This document shows, in pieces, positions 26,501-46,818 of a stretch of 64,000 nt of DNA. The notes beneath the pieces were generated by a model that was not told where the DNA came from, ran no database searches, and worked only from the letters and a program-made list of their open reading frames with translations. The DNA comes from Struthio camelus (taxonomy: Eukaryota > Chordata > Aves > Struthioniformes > Struthionidae), in NCBI RefSeq assembly GCF_040807025.1, contig NC_090967.1, positions 3,904,001-3,968,000 on the forward strand. Direction: 5' to 3'. The position numbers were made by a program, and so were the translations under genes. Positions within the stretch are counted from its first letter, which is position 1. Each line of letters begins with the position of its first letter.

Positions 26501-29500
26501 AGCCCCCAGCTGGAGCTGCTGGCTGGTTGCTGGTGCAGCTGAGGGGGTTTGGGGAGGCTCACCTTGGCCTGCGTGTGCTGGGCAGGATGAGAGGCTGAGA
26601 GCTGGGCGAGCAGTGGGTGCGTGGGCCTGTCCCAGGACCAACGGCTGTGTCTCCTTCCAGGGAAGCACTACCAGTGCTCAAGCTATGGCTGCAAGCTGGC
26701 CTTCCACAGCATGCAGGAGCTGATGGATCACTTGAAAGTCCACTACAGACCCACGCAGTCCCTCGAAGGTAAGGCTGGGCTTGCACACTCCCTCCCCGGG
26801 AGGGTGTCATGGGACAGACCATGTAAGAAGGCCCGTGCTGCTCCAGGGTGCCTTTTTTTGGTCGGATGGATGGATGGATGGATGGGAGGTGAAGTGGGGC
26901 TTGAAACTTGGCTTGCTGGTTAGACTGTGCTCCCTCTCTCTTCCAAAGATGCCCATACCTCTGGGAGATGCTGTATGGGCACACAGCAAGAAGCTGGGAG
27001 AGCATCAGAAGGGGACAGAAACCCTTGCTAGCTCATGGCTGGTACCAGGGTGATGGCAACTGCAGGGTCCTGCACCTAGGGAGGAATAACCCCAGGCACC
27101 AGTACAGGCTGGGGGTTGACCTGCTGGAAAGCAGCTCTGCAGAGAAGGAGCTGGGAGTGCTGGTGGACAACAAGTGAAGCATGAGGCAGCAATGTGGGCT
27201 TGTGGCCAAGAAGGCCAATGGTCTCCTGGGGTGCATTAGGCAGAGTGTTGCCAGCAGGTGGAGGGAGGTGATCCTGCCCCTCTCCTCAGCCCTGGTGAGG
27301 CCGCATCTGGAGTACTGTGTGCAATTCTGGGCTCTCCAGCACAAGAGAGACATGGCACTGCTGGAGAGTCCAGCGGAGGGCTACAAAGATGATGAGGGGA
27401 CTGGAGCATCTCTCCTATGAGGAAAGGCTGCGAGAGCTGGGCCTGTTGAGCCTGGAGAAGAGAAGACTGAGAGGCGATCTCATCAATGTCTACAAGTATC
27501 TGAAGGGAGGGTGTCGAGAGGATGGGGCCAGGCTCTTCTCCGTGGTGCCCAGCAACAGGACAAGAGGCAACAGCCATAAACTGGAACACAGGAAGGTCCA
27601 TCTGAACATGAGGAAAAACTTCTTGGCTGTGAGGGTGACAGAGGACGGGCACAGGTTGCCCAGAGAGGCTGTGGAGTCTCCTTCGCTGGAGATATTCAAA
27701 ATGCGCCTGGACGTGATCCTGGGCAATGTGCTGTAGATGACCCTGCTTGAGCAGGGGGGTTGGACTAGATGATCTCCAGAGGTCCCTTCCAACTTCAACC
27801 ATTCTGTGATTCTGTGATTAGCCCCCAAACCTATCCAGGAGGGCTCTCGGGGTGCTGGTTATGCAGCCAGGGCATTGCTGACTCTCCACCCCTCTTCTTA
27901 CAGGCAAAACCTTCCACTGCCCCACTCTGGGCTGCTCTGAGAAGTTCCCAAGCATGCAGGACCTCATGACCCACATGAAGGTGCACTACAAGCCAAACCG
28001 CTACTTCAAGTGAGTCCCGCTCTGTCTCCCGAGTTGGGTGCATGTCCCATCCCGTGCAGCCCTGCCATCCCGTTGCGGCACGAGCTTTGGAGAACAGGGA
28101 GCTCCCCAAGGCTGGGCTGCCGAGAGCATGGTCTCTCGGCACGGCCGCCCCGTCCTTATGGGGAGGCAATTGGCAGCATCCAGACATCCCCAGGCACGTG
28201 GGATCCCAGCGGCTCTGGCCAGCCAACCCTGCTCTTTGCCATTGCAGGCCTTGCTCAAAGGCGAGCCCAAGGTTGCACCCATGTCCTCAGATAGCGGGGA
28301 GAAAGGCTTCCCATGGTGCCAGTGGCACAGGGCGGCGGGCGGGTGGAGGGGAGCCCCCGGCGCTCACGCTACCTCTCCGGCTCTCCAGGTGCGAGAACTG
28401 CCTGCTGCGCTTCCGGACGCACCGCTCCCTCTTCAAGCACCTGCACGTCTGCTCCGACAGCTCCAGCAGCTCCGGGCCGGCCCCGAAAGTCGACAAGCCT
28501 GTCCTACCTGCTACCTCTGCCCTGGAGAAGGAGCCCCTGGCCAAGCCGCTGGAAGGGCTGCCCAAGCTCCAGAGCGTCATCCGGCACATGGAGAAAGAAG
28601 CCATCCTCCCTAGCATGGACACGGTCACCGCCGCGGCCCCGGCCGCCCTCCCCGCCAGCCTGCCCGACCTGCACGGCTCCCTGGAGGCTGTGCCGCTCGT
28701 CTCGCCGGCCTCCCACCCCTTCCCGCTGCTGGAGCCCAACCTTTTCGGGCCGTCGTCCTTGACTCGGTTCTCGGGGCCTCCCCATTCGTCGGGGCCGGGG
28801 CCTTTCCTGTCGTATATGCACCCCTCGCCCTACAGCTTACCTCAGACCTCGGTCCAGCATCGCCTCAGGCCGTACCTGCCTAGCCAAGGCCTCCCCGTCT
28901 CCAACGCCGTGTGGAAGAAAAGCCAAGGTGAGAAAATGGGGCCAATAGGGCAAAGCTTCTTCTGCTTCCCGCCTTGACCAGCAGCTCCCGGATGAGGACC
29001 CGCCGGAGACCCTGCCAGCCGAGGACCCTCCTTCCTCCTCGCCCCGTTGGCCGCCACAGCCCCCCCACCACCACCACCCATGGCCATCTCCAAGCACCAC
29101 CACCCCATCCCACCTTTCCGCCCACCTCTCCCCTTCCCCAGATGCTCGATTTGGCCACAAAGCCTCCAAATTGCCCTGCTCCTCCCCGGCGTGCTGGGGC
29201 GGGGGCCGTGCCGAGGGGCGCTTGCACGTCCCCGTCCCCCTGTCCGCCCCGTTTCCCCCCCCCCCCACCTCCGCCGCCCCGAGGGAGGGGAAGGCCTAAT
29301 GCTTGTCTCGCCCCTCGATTCCCTCCGCAGGTGTGAGTGTCAGCCCACTCCTCCCATGCTTTGGCTCAGGAGTGACTCCAGGTTAGTTTGGCACCTACTG
29401 GTTGGGGGCTGCTTTCTGGTCAGCGGTTGGGGTGGAGGGGGGGGGAAGGTGGGTGGCCGGGAGGGGCAGCAGGGGCCGGGAGAGACCCTGCCGGGTGCCG

Positions 29501-30645
29501 CCGCAGAAGGCGGGTGGGCTGCCTCTGCCGGGGAGCTGCTGGCTGCCCGCCCCCGGGGACCACCGAGCCTGGAGCAGAGGAAGCGGCAGCGCCGGGCGGG
29601 TGGGCGCTAACCTGCCCTGTGGCCCCCCCCCCCCAACCTCAAGAGGTGGCTTCCCGGCGCTCGAGGAGGGCGCAGGATGCGGCGGCGGCTTCGGCTCGAG
29701 CTCACGTTCAGCCACGGCGGTGCCAGGAGGGGGTTGGCCGTGTCGTTGGGGTGCAAACGGCCTCCCTTCGCCCCCCCCCCCCCCCCCCCCCCCGGTGGGC
29801 ACTGCAGAGAGGTGCCAGACGAAGTTTGGGGCCGGGACCATCTACCTGAGACTTGCTGCCCGCTCCCAAATTCGGGTTTCCCCCTCACCCCTGCTGGGGA
29901 GGGGGATTTCCCCGCCTGTGGGGAGAGCTACCGGCTCCTGCCCTCGCGGCACCAGCCGATCGGAGCCGCCACCGAGCCGGGCACGACACGGCCGCACGTC
30001 CCTGCCCAGCGAACGAGGCAGATGCAGGCAGCGCTTGGGGCCCAGGCATCCAGGGGCGGGGGGGGGGCTACGACGCCGCGGTCCACCCGGCATCCTCCGC
30101 CTCCCGCCAGCGGCGGCCTTCCCGGCGTGCGAACGCCGTGCTTCCCTTCCTCGCCCGTCCTTGCAGGGCACTCGTCCAACAGCCGCATCGTGTGGGAGCA
30201 CACGCGAGGCCGCTACACCTGCATGCAGTGCCCCTACTCCACCGCCTCGCGCGACGACATGACGCTGCACATCGAGGACCACCGCAAGAACCCGCCGCCG
30301 CCCGGCCGCCTCGAGGGAGAGATGGGTAGGTCGCCGCTGCCGGGTCGGAGCCCAGCTGCGCGCGCGCGAAAGGGGCTCGAATTGCCCCGTGTAAGGTTTT
30401 TTTTTTTTTTTGGGGGGGGGGGGGTGCAAAGCAGCCCTGCAGCACCAGCTGGGGTTTTTGGGGGGGTGGGGGGGGGGGGCCTGGAGAAACTCAGCTCACA
30501 GCACATGCGATTGCTCCCCCCCACCCCCCCCACCCAAACCCTGACGGCTCTGTTCCCTCTCCCTGCAGATTTCGGCGTGGGTCTCGGCTCCTTCCACTCG
30601 AAGCTGCCGCCGGAGATGGAGAACTCCCTGTACTCGCAGCTCTGA
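20533..30645 (+). CDS. ZNF414: Zinc finger protein 414; 3' seven exons clear, first exon ambiguous
   Basis: Putative nuclear C2H2 zinc-finger protein of unknown target. Exons seen: 24856-25033, 26227-26334, 26661-26768, 27904-28009, 28389-28927, 30167-30325, 30569-30645. All are GT-AG with matching phases, stop TGA at 30643-30645. Finger 1 (CSSYGC...HLKVH) is in 26661-26768. Finger 2 (CPTLGC...HMKVH) is in 27904-28009. Finger 3 (CENC...HLHVC, C2HC type) starts in 28389. A fourth (CMQC...HIEDH) is in 30167-30325. The linker [20 protein letters not shown] and the NAVWKKSQG block match ZNF414 as I recall it. A proline-rich spacer separates fingers 3 and 4. The 5' end is uncertain: an ATG at 20533 (donor 20597) or one at 24967 would each join exon 26227 in frame, giving about 386-387 aa. 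The acceptor at 26227 has an in-frame alternative six bases downstream. MYO1F and ZNF414 are also same-strand neighbours in human. Confidence 0.88.
20938..21905 (+). repeat. 47/48-bp tandem array with hairpin-forming units, ZNF414 intron 1
   Basis: Twenty-one copies can be counted from the CCATGGGT element: 20938, 20986, 21033, 21081, 21129, 21176, 21223, 21271, 21319, 21366, 21414, 21461, 21508, 21555, 21602, 21650, 21697, 21745, 21793, 21841, 21889. Spacing is 47 or 48. Eleven units have the complementary arm ACCCATGG five bases later and can fold into an 8-bp hairpin; others carry ACGCCTGG or ACCCGTCG, which break the stem. The last four units form a subfamily (CCAGCCAGAGGGG) with a fixed 48-bp period. 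Degenerate related sequence runs back to about 20740. The long repetitive open frames here are a by-product. Confidence 0.93.
21960..23110. promoter_or_regulatory. GC/CpG-rich block within ZNF414 intron 1
   Basis: A second CG-dense region follows the 47-bp array (strongest at about 22020-22720 and 22950-23110), with C homopolymers near 22200 and 22358. It could be a second promoter or enhancer for ZNF414. I found no exon with a strong donor in it. Short A/T-rich tracts follow at 23114-23152. Confidence 0.4.
24856..25033 (+). CDS. ZNF414: ZNF414 N-terminal exon (alternative first or internal exon)
   Basis: Between an acceptor-like TTTGATTTAG and a consensus donor (G|GTGAGT), the frame reads as a plausible protein segment, including [20 protein letters not shown] and [17 protein letters not shown] resembles a SUMO consensus (hydrophobic-K-x-E). 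The base triplet just before the exon is an in-frame TAG, so an upstream exon would have to join in phase 0, and I found none. Otherwise translation could start at the ATG at 24967. The exon ends in phase 1, matching exon 26227. Confidence 0.65.
26864..26884. repeat. (GGAT)n microsatellite
   Basis: About five tandem GGAT units in the ZNF414 intron between the exons at 26661 and 27904. Confidence 0.85.
27045..27819 (+). mobile_element. CR1 non-LTR retrotransposon, 5'-truncated
   Basis: This is the 3' end of a CR1 LINE in the same orientation as ZNF414. It carries the reverse-transcriptase C-terminus in pieces: LGVLVDNK then an in-frame TGA at 27175-27177; [14 protein letters not shown] around 27300; a frameshift near 27375; then a long intact stretch including [20 protein letters not shown] and [14 protein letters not shown], ending at 27736. 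It terminates with two tandem copies of ATTCTGTG (27801-27816), the CR1 3' signature in birds and reptiles. It is dead by truncation, the stop and the frameshift. CR1 is the dominant LINE of bird genomes. Confidence 0.95.
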
Positions 30646-31060
30646 TGCCCCCAGGCTCCTGCTGGGCTGATGCTCCTCTTCTTCTTCGTTATTTTTCTCC
30701 TTCCCCTTCTCCTTCCCCCTCCTCCCTGGCTGGGCAGGCAGGGAGGCACAGCCCGACCCAGCGCTGGGGCCAGGACCCCTGCCCGGGTCCCGGGAACGTC
30801 CCCCACCACCCCGCGGGCACCCAGCAGGGGCGTGAGACCAAGCCGGTCGCTGCAGGGCATCAGCCCGGGGGTGACTTTTTGTTTTCTTGCATTTTCCGCC
30901 CCCCCCCCTTGTTTTTTTTTGGAAACTCTAAGCGCTGGAAACTCGTGTGCTCCCTCCTCATCCCCTAAAGGTTTTATTGCTTCACATCCAAGGGTTCGCG
31001 GTAGAGCCGGGTAGGTTGCTCAGGAGTTAGCGGACTTCTCGGGAAACGAGGTCGCTACGT

Positions 31061-31066
31061 AATAAA
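31061..31066 (+). terminator. ZNF414: Candidate poly(A) signal of ZNF414
   Basis: AATAAA lies about 415 bases after the ZNF414 stop and is the first canonical hexamer found downstream. It predicts a short 3' UTR of roughly 440 bases. Confidence 0.6.
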
Positions 31067-31094
31067 TGGGAATTGTACAGGAGCGCGTCTGTCC

Positions 31095-34000
31095 GTGGCC
31101 GCCGGTCCGGAGCGGCGGCGTCCGCAGGGGCTGCCGGCGAAGGGGATTCGGGCCGCTCGCCTCGCTCCGCCGTGACTGGAGCAGGGACGCGCCGCAGCCG
31201 CGCGGCCCCATCGCTGTGCCGGCCCCGCTGGCCCGGCTCCAGAGGAAGGGAGGCCGCCGGCGCATGCTCGCCGCAGCCTGGGTGCGTGTGGATCCGGGTT
31301 AGGGCTCCGCGCTGCAGCCTGCGCTCTGCAGCCTGCGCGGCCCGTGCCGTACAGCAGCAGCAAAACCCAGTGCCAGGACTTGAGGGTTTTTAAGTTTTAA
31401 GACTTGCCTTCCCCTTACCTGACAGTGAGATGCTGCCCTGTGTTTGCTCCTTTATTGCAAATAACACTCACAGCTCAGGAAGGGGCTGAGTCCTTCCCGC
31501 AGCACCCTGCCCCCAGCACCCCCAGTGAGTCCATACCAACAGGCAAAAACCAGGCTCGGCTCCATCTCAGCTAGCTGGAGACCAAAACTGTGACCTGCCT
31601 CGCGCTGCCTTGCTCCAAGGGCACCCGGCTGCTGGGGAGGAAAGGAGAAAAGCAGCCCTGCAGGAAGCAAGGCGGGGGGGGGGGGGACCTGCAGCCCCGT
31701 GCTGTGCTTCAGCAGGTGGCTGCAGCTCGGGCACGGGCTTTGCACGCTCATCAGCCTCCTGCTGCAGTCAGCAAGGGCGCTCCGGCTCCTGTGCCGGTTT
31801 TCACAGGCAGTGGTGGATGCCACCAGCCCAGCTCGCCCTTCTCACCTGCAGCCAGGAGGGACTAAGCACCAGGCAGTGACAGGAGCAAGCAGCCAACAGC
31901 TCCAGGACCCCCCTCCAGCTCCCTCCTTCACTCACCAGATCCAAGGCACTTCTCTGAGCAGCTGGTTTTGCTGCAAGCAGTGGCTAAAGACTGCTCGCTG
32001 CTGCTGCACCAGCGCAGCGCCGGACAGCCGGGGCTCCCACTGCAGCGTGCACAGCCCTGGGGCCATCAGCCCTGGGGCCATCAGCCCTGCCAGCCCAAAA
32101 GCACAGCTGGGGACCAAGCTGCTCCTTTCAGACACGTGCCTTCACCCCCAAACACCCCTGGGAGCCCAGCTTCTCCCTGCCACCTTCCCATGTGCAGGGC
32201 TGACTCCCTGCCCAAGCAGGCAATGCACACAGGACCCCCCCCCCCCCCCAATACTTGCACCAGAGGGGCATAAACTAGTACCTGAGTTTCCTTGGGCTTG
32301 CCCCACGTTTCCTGGTTTATGAAGGGGTAGAAGGCAGCACAGCTGGGACACAGCTGCCCCCCCCCATCCCTCTGCAAACTCCATGCACAGAGCAGCAGCA
32401 GCTCAGAGCACCATGAGTTAATTCTCCCCCCTGCCCCCAGCCAGCTACACCCATGCGTGCAGGCAGCCCTGCCGCACCGCCTTCCCCAAACTCGCCTTTG
32501 GAGACTACACCCTGGGTGAGTCAGCCGGCGAGCACCCGCACAGGCACCCTTCAGCTCCAACGCAGGGAGCAGCCTGGGCTGAGGATGGCTAGAAAGGAGA
32601 GGAAAGCAGGGAAAGCCCAAAGCCAGCTGGCCAGACCCAGCTCCGGCGCATCTGCAAGCAGGGGGAAAGGGTGCGAGCAGCCCGAAGCAGCGGGCGGGCT
32701 GGCAGCAGGCAGATACAAGCCTGGGGTGGGGAGATAAGCAGCATGTCTCTATTCGAAAGGTGCAGGCCCCTCACAGGAGGGGTGGAGGAGAAGGGTTGAG
32801 TAGGTGGCAGATGAAGGCAGCTGCTGCCAACAGGGCTACGAGACCAGCTCTGGAAAAGCACACGAGCCCCTCGAGCCAGCAGCACGAAGCAGGGCTGGGA
32901 GCCAGCACGCTCGGCCGCATCGCTGCCATGCCTCCCCACCTCTCATCCAGTTAGGGCCTCAGGCTGGCCCCAGTACAACACACCGGGCCCCTCTTTGAGC
33001 AGGCAAGATAGAAGGACACTACATCAAAAAGCCCAAGCTAAAGCCCACGGCTGCAGAGACCTGGCAGAGCAGCAACTCATTGCAGAGCCAGACCAGGATA
33101 AGGCAGCCTCAGCAAGGTGAGGGATGTCTCCAGCCTCCCCCAAGAGATGGGGGGAACTAACCTGGATCTGTGGGATCGGGCACAGCTTGGCAGCTCAGCC
33201 TTCCCAGCCCCAGCAGGCACAGGCAGCAGCGTTGAACCCTCCAGCCCAGCCCACTGCTGGGTTCCTCCCCAGCTTCTGTTCAAACCCCAATACCCGGTTC
33301 CCTTCTCCAGGGCGCAGGAGTTTGGGTGCCCACCCTCAGATCCAGCACATCCATTGTTCACTAACCTCTTCCTGACCCTGTGCCACCCCTAAGTGCGTAA
33401 GCCCTGCCCTCAGCAGAGATGAGCTTCTAGCAGAACAAAAGTGGTCTATTTTAAGTAATTTGTGTTTAGTTGAGACTTTCTATAGATTAGAAAGGCAGAT
33501 GCATGCACTGACCAAGCTCCTGGCTCACCAGAAAGAGCCACTGCAGCTACCAGTGAGCCCAGCTGCTCAGCTGAGGCAGTTTTCAAAAGCAGAGACAGTA
33601 GCACAGAATAGCAGAGGGCTGCACCATCCTCACATGGGTCCTGCAGACACATTCTTTGCAGGGACTCCTCTTTGCACTGCCTCAGGATGGTCTTTATCAC
33701 TCCTCTCTGCTGAGCCTTCCCACACCAGAGGCCCCAGCTCCATCCCCATCCTCCTTCCCTCTGCCCAGATAAACAGCCCTGCCATGATCAAGTCAGTCCT
33801 GCAGAGCTTCCGCACGTGCATCCCCACAGCAACCGCAGCTTAGAGGCCTCCCTTCCCACCAGACTGCAGCAGGGATTTAAAAACAGACAAGCTGCACTTA
33901 CCAGGAATCTGCTCAGCTGGGGCTCAAAACAAAAAAAAAACACCATGCCTGGGATGAACAGGACAGTCACTACTCCCAGAAGAGATTCCAGCTGCTCAAG

Positions 34001-34095
34001 AAAAACTGCCCCAAAACTTCAACCCAGTAGTTCTGCAGGTTGGTTGCAGCTCTGATGTTCCTAGAGCAGAGGCAGTGAAGACAGCATTCATTGCA
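31095..34095. other. Intergenic between convergent ZNF414 and ANP32B
   Basis: About 3 kb lie between the two predicted 3' ends. No gene was recognised on either strand. Notable only are a direct duplication of CCCTGGGGCCATCAG at about 32052-32085, a G run at 31674-31687 and a C run at 32227-32239. Confidence 0.65.
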
Positions 34096-34099
34096 ATGG

Positions 34100-35930
34100 A
34101 TTTTTAAAAACTGAAGTCTTTATTAAAAGTTTTATCCAAATTTTGTAACAAAAGATACAAAAGGGCTGGAGATCCTTATTTCTGGGACTAGTCTGACCAA
34201 TCAAAACCTGACAGTTACTAGGCTAATATAAAATCCATACAATCTGCTAAAAATGCAGGGAAAAAATTAGAAGTAACTGCTGCTCTGAAATCTCTTTTTT
34301 TAAAATTCCTTTAACATTTTATAAGTTACTCAGTTTGCATTTTACAGGAGTAGTTCTTCTCTGAATGGTTATAGCTACTGTACAATGCAAGAGACAACAG
34401 CAAGAACAGAACAAAGCAACAGAAACTTAGATGTGCTGCAACACACAACACTGAAGGAACTGCTGTGAAGCTCACCTTCGAGTGCTGGGCGCTGAAAGAT
34501 TGCCCAGAGCAACCGGGAACTCCACAAAGTGCCAGTGCATCTGCACCAGTGGAGAGCCTCAACACTGCATCTCTACACACCCAGGTGGAACAGGAGTTAT
34601 TCCTGCCTGAGCATGGGTCTCCAGGCACCCAACACTGAACAGTTACTATCCCTGGATGCCACAGGGCCAGAGTTCTCTCCAGAAGCTAACACATGTGCCG
34701 TCCAAACACCTCAAGGCAGAGGAAGGAAGAGCTAGAGGTCAGAAACCCTATGGTGGAGAGCTACAACCTGGCAGGATTCTCCCCACTCCCTGTTCTGGAA
34801 ACCACAGACCAGAGGGACACATGCTCCACAGCACTGTCTGCATTCCTGTAGTGCATACATACTATGAATGGGAAAAGAGCTGGATTTCTGATCAATGCAC
34901 TTCTCTTCATGCTGAAAAGGAAAAGGGAGGAGGATGCATACACCAGGCTAGCGCTGAGGCAACTGTCCAGAGCTGTTACTGGCTAGCAGAAGGACCCTGA
35001 GAATATATAGGCTAACACGGTCTCCCGGGGAATGCCGAGTTAGGTGCATCACAGTGATACTGGTTGAATGGGTTCTGTACAGTGTGAAATGGAGTTTGAC
35101 AGAAGTGCAGTATCCCTTAACCTGCTATTTCCTATCTCTTCCTCAAGACAGGCTGCTATGGGGTGAGGAGAAACCTCATCACAGCAAGACACTCACAGCC
35201 ACAAAGCAGACTTACTTGGACATCCAAGAGAAAGTTATTCAGTGGCCAACAGGAAAAAATATTCCAGTTTATAAAAAATAGGAATGCAAGTACAGGGTTA
35301 CTGCAAGGTGCATCATCAGAGGTACCAGGTCTTGCAAGCAGCCACCCACCCCCCATAGACCCAGGCACCCCACATCCCCAGCACTAAAGTATCTTCAAGC
35401 ATCTCCAGAGATCACATCACCATTATTTCTGATCAGAGAGACCTCAGTGATCATCTACTTTGAGTCCATTTAGATGAACCAGATTTGCACCCACTGCTCA
35501 AGATGGCTCAAGCGTCTTCAGAAAGCTGGTCTGAGGGCATGCAGATAGCAAACACGCCTTCTTAGTTGTCAAGCAGGGTGGCGAGCTGGAGCTCTGGGTC
35601 CAGTGTGTGGCAAGGCTGATTTCAGACACGAAAGATACCCTAGGAGAATTTTTTTTGTTTTTTGTTTTGTTTTTTTTTTGCAAACTGCTGCACAAACCAC
35701 AGAACGGAGAAAGCCTTTGGTCATGAGATACTTGTGAGAAAGTGAGCCTTGTATGGAAGATTCCCCTGAATGCCTACAGTATTCTACATCTTAAAAAAAT
35801 ATATTGTGGACGCTGCAGCCATACAAAGGGGGGAGGACTGGGAGACGGGGATTTACAGTCTCACATAGACACAACGGGGAGGTTCAGACAAGCACAGTCA
35901 TAGTCTGTAAAACTGATTGGCTCGCTGGGA
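34100..35930 (-). other. ANP32B: ANP32B 3' untranslated region (inferred)
   Basis: The segment between the ANP32B stop codon (35931-35933) and the candidate poly(A) signal is A/T-rich relative to its surroundings and lacks coding potential. That fits a 3' UTR of about 1.8 kb. Its T-rich run on the + strand at 35650-35680 would be an A-rich run in the mRNA. Confidence 0.55.
34119..34124 (-). terminator. ANP32B: Candidate poly(A) signal of ANP32B
   Basis: TTTATT on the + strand is AATAAA on the coding strand, about 1.8 kb past the ANP32B stop. I noticed no nearer canonical hexamer. Confidence 0.55.
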
Positions 35931-44176
<8,246 letters not shown>

Positions 44177-44420
44177 CCTCCCGCCCGCTCTGCGAAACCG
44201 CCGCCGCCGCGTCCCGCCGGAGCCCGCGCCAGCAACGCGCCGCCGCCGCCCGCGCCGCTTATATAGAGGAAGGCGCCAAAGGCAACAAAGGGGCCCCGGC
44301 GCGGCGCCCCCTGCCGGCCGCCGCCGCCTCCCGCGCCGCGCCGCCTCAGCCCCGCCGCGCGGCAGCGCCGCCTGCCGGCCGCCGCCCGCGCCGCGCCGCC
44401 GCTGACGGGGCTCGGGGCGG

Positions 44421-46818
44421 GGGGAGGAGAGGCGGTTGAGGGGGGTTGGTTGGATGAGGGGGTTTGTTTTTTTTTTTTTGGTTAAAACCGTGCCTTTTCA
44501 CACGAGGCTGCGGGAGGATCGCCCGGGCGCTGCCGCGGCGCCGGGCTGAGGCTGGGGGAGGGGGGGGCACGGCGTTCGCCGCCTCCGTTTGGCACCCCTC
44601 GCCGCTGAGGGGGGGGCGGGTCCCGCGTTTTGCCTCCCATTCACCCCCCCACACACACATACACACACACACTTTGGGAGAACCAAAAAAAAAGGCCATT
44701 TCTCCTCAGCGATGCCTCCGGGGGCCCCGGCCAGGGCCGGTTCCCCCCCTGGTTCCTCACGGCCCGCGTTGGGGGGGCCGGGGCCGGCCGCAGGCCTCGC
44801 CGAGCGAGCGACGCGGCGGCTCGGGGCGTTTCTTCCCCGAAAGCAAGGCGTGAGGAGAGGCAACGCCCGCCGTCGCCAAACGGCGACATCCTTTCTGGCA
44901 GCGTCTATCCTCGACAGCTGTGACGCCGACGAATTAAGCTTCTGAAAACGAACACCGCTCGGGTCACCTCAGTTTCAGGGTGCGAAACGTGGGGCAGCAG
45001 TTCTGGCCTAAGTTATTTCCCCTTCCCCATCCCGTTGCTCCCGCGCAGCCCTGCGCTGCAGCCTGCTGCTCTTTTCCTCTGTCCCGGCGCAACCGCTCCT
45101 TAGGAAGGGATCCAGACTAAAACGCCCAGGCGTCTTCTTAGCTTCTCCTGCAGCGAGCGAATCGTCCTCCCTCGCCCAGCCCTCCGCGCGCCTCCGGCAC
45201 GCTCGCCCTGCAGCCCCTGGCCGCCCTCCGTGCCGCAGGGGAAGACGTCACTCCTTGGGCGCCACTTTTCCTTTCCTGCCCTGGGCCACGTCTTTCAGCG
45301 GCTGTTGGGGTTATGCCACCCCGCGGTGCCGCAGCCCAGGATGCTGATAAAGCCAGGGTGTTGGTCAGGCTTTACCGTTAAATCAGGAAGGACGAGATAA
45401 TTGTGGGAACGCCCTCGTTATTATTAGGGGTTACCATGATGTTCCCCCCCCCCGCCCCCGTAAAGATCTTGATGGGCAACTTGCAGAGGATCGCGTTTCT
45501 CCCTGGCCAGGGCTGCTGTCCAGATGCGAGCACCGTGAGTCAGGCAGGCTCGAAATCCTGCATTCGTGAGACCGGGGTAAAGGCAGAGGGAGGGGAAGGT
45601 TGCTGGTGCAATTACAACCTCTGAGGTTCGCACCGGAGGGAGAGCCTGCAGCAGGCAATGCCGTCGGGGTCACCTGTTTGCTGCTCTTCCAAACGGTAAA
45701 GTGGTGCTGGCCCGACCCGCTGGGGCTTGGGAAGGGCTCGCGCTGTCATACAGCGCTGTCTGTCGTTCCCAGAGACCCCTGCTAAAGGAGAAATGCTCCT
45801 TCACAGGGGGACGTGTCTGGATGCAGGAGGAACAGGATGCTCGGCAAGGAAAACGGTGCTGCCCTCCGTGCCTAGCGCTTGCACGCAAAAAAAAGGAGAA
45901 GCCCAAACTGGGAACGCGGCCTCTGCCTCTCTGCCCTAGGCGAGGTATGAGAAGGATTCCTCCCGGATGTGGGCACTGCTGCTGCTGACTTCATTAGAAA
46001 TTGTCATAAAAAATATCCAAAGAAACCTCTCCGAGCAACTACCAAGGCTCCAAGTAAACAGGAACACGAGGGCTTGCAGGACTGGTCTTCTAGTCTCTTA
46101 TTGTCCCCTTTGGCGGCAGGCCACTGGCTTTCGTTGTATGTGAGGAAATGGCTTTCTGGTACATTACTGTTCGTTTTTGCCAGTTGGCTCTAACATGAAC
46201 CTTATTTTATTAGGAGTAGCAAAATAAAGTGGCTGTGGTCAGAAGAAGGGTTTAGCTTCTGAAGGGGCCAAAACCAGGCTATTTTTAAGAGCAGGCAAGG
46301 GGCATCTTGGCGAAGAAAAACTGTGCGTTTAAAGATGGTGCATTTTTGCATCTCTGTGATCTCCCCCTGCTCCCTCCCTGAACACGTCTCCGTCTCCCAT
46401 CTCCGTTGCTCGAGCCCTGCTGCGTTTCAAAGAGCTCCTGGCTCTCTGCAGGTGGGGTGAGCAGCCCGCTAGGCGCTGCATCAAAGCGGCTCCGATCTCT
46501 TCCTCGATGTGCCTCTAAGCTCCCTCTGCTTCCCCCGAGACACCCAGCACTGAGGCTATGTGGAGGTGGGCGGAGAGGACAAGAAATGCCCATGCACCTG
46601 TGCATGCGAGGGGGACACAAAATGACGAGGGAGCAACTGGAATAGGCCTTGCAGCGAAGCCAAGGGCATCTTCTTATGGCCCTGTCCCACGACGCAAGAC
46701 GCTGCGTTAGCCCAGCACTGTTAGTCACATCCCTACATACGAAGAGGAGGGCGATGCCCTCCTCTGCCAAGCGTGTTGAGACCTCAGGCTGAAGGGTGCT
46801 GGCTGAATGCGGGCTCAC
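44421..46818. other. Intergenic upstream of ANP32B
   Basis: No gene was recognised in this 2.4 kb. The first 500 bases continue the CG-rich promoter flank; the rest is less GC-rich. An isolated AATAAA at about 46222 on the + strand has no associated gene. Confidence 0.6.
44649..44673. repeat. (CA)n microsatellite
   Basis: Short imperfect CA dinucleotide repeat, interrupted by one CAT, upstream of ANP32B. Confidence 0.8.

Noticed and set aside
27317-27736. 140-codon open frame as a possible gene
   Set aside because: It is the C-terminal part of the CR1 reverse transcriptase, truncated and out of frame with its own upstream part.
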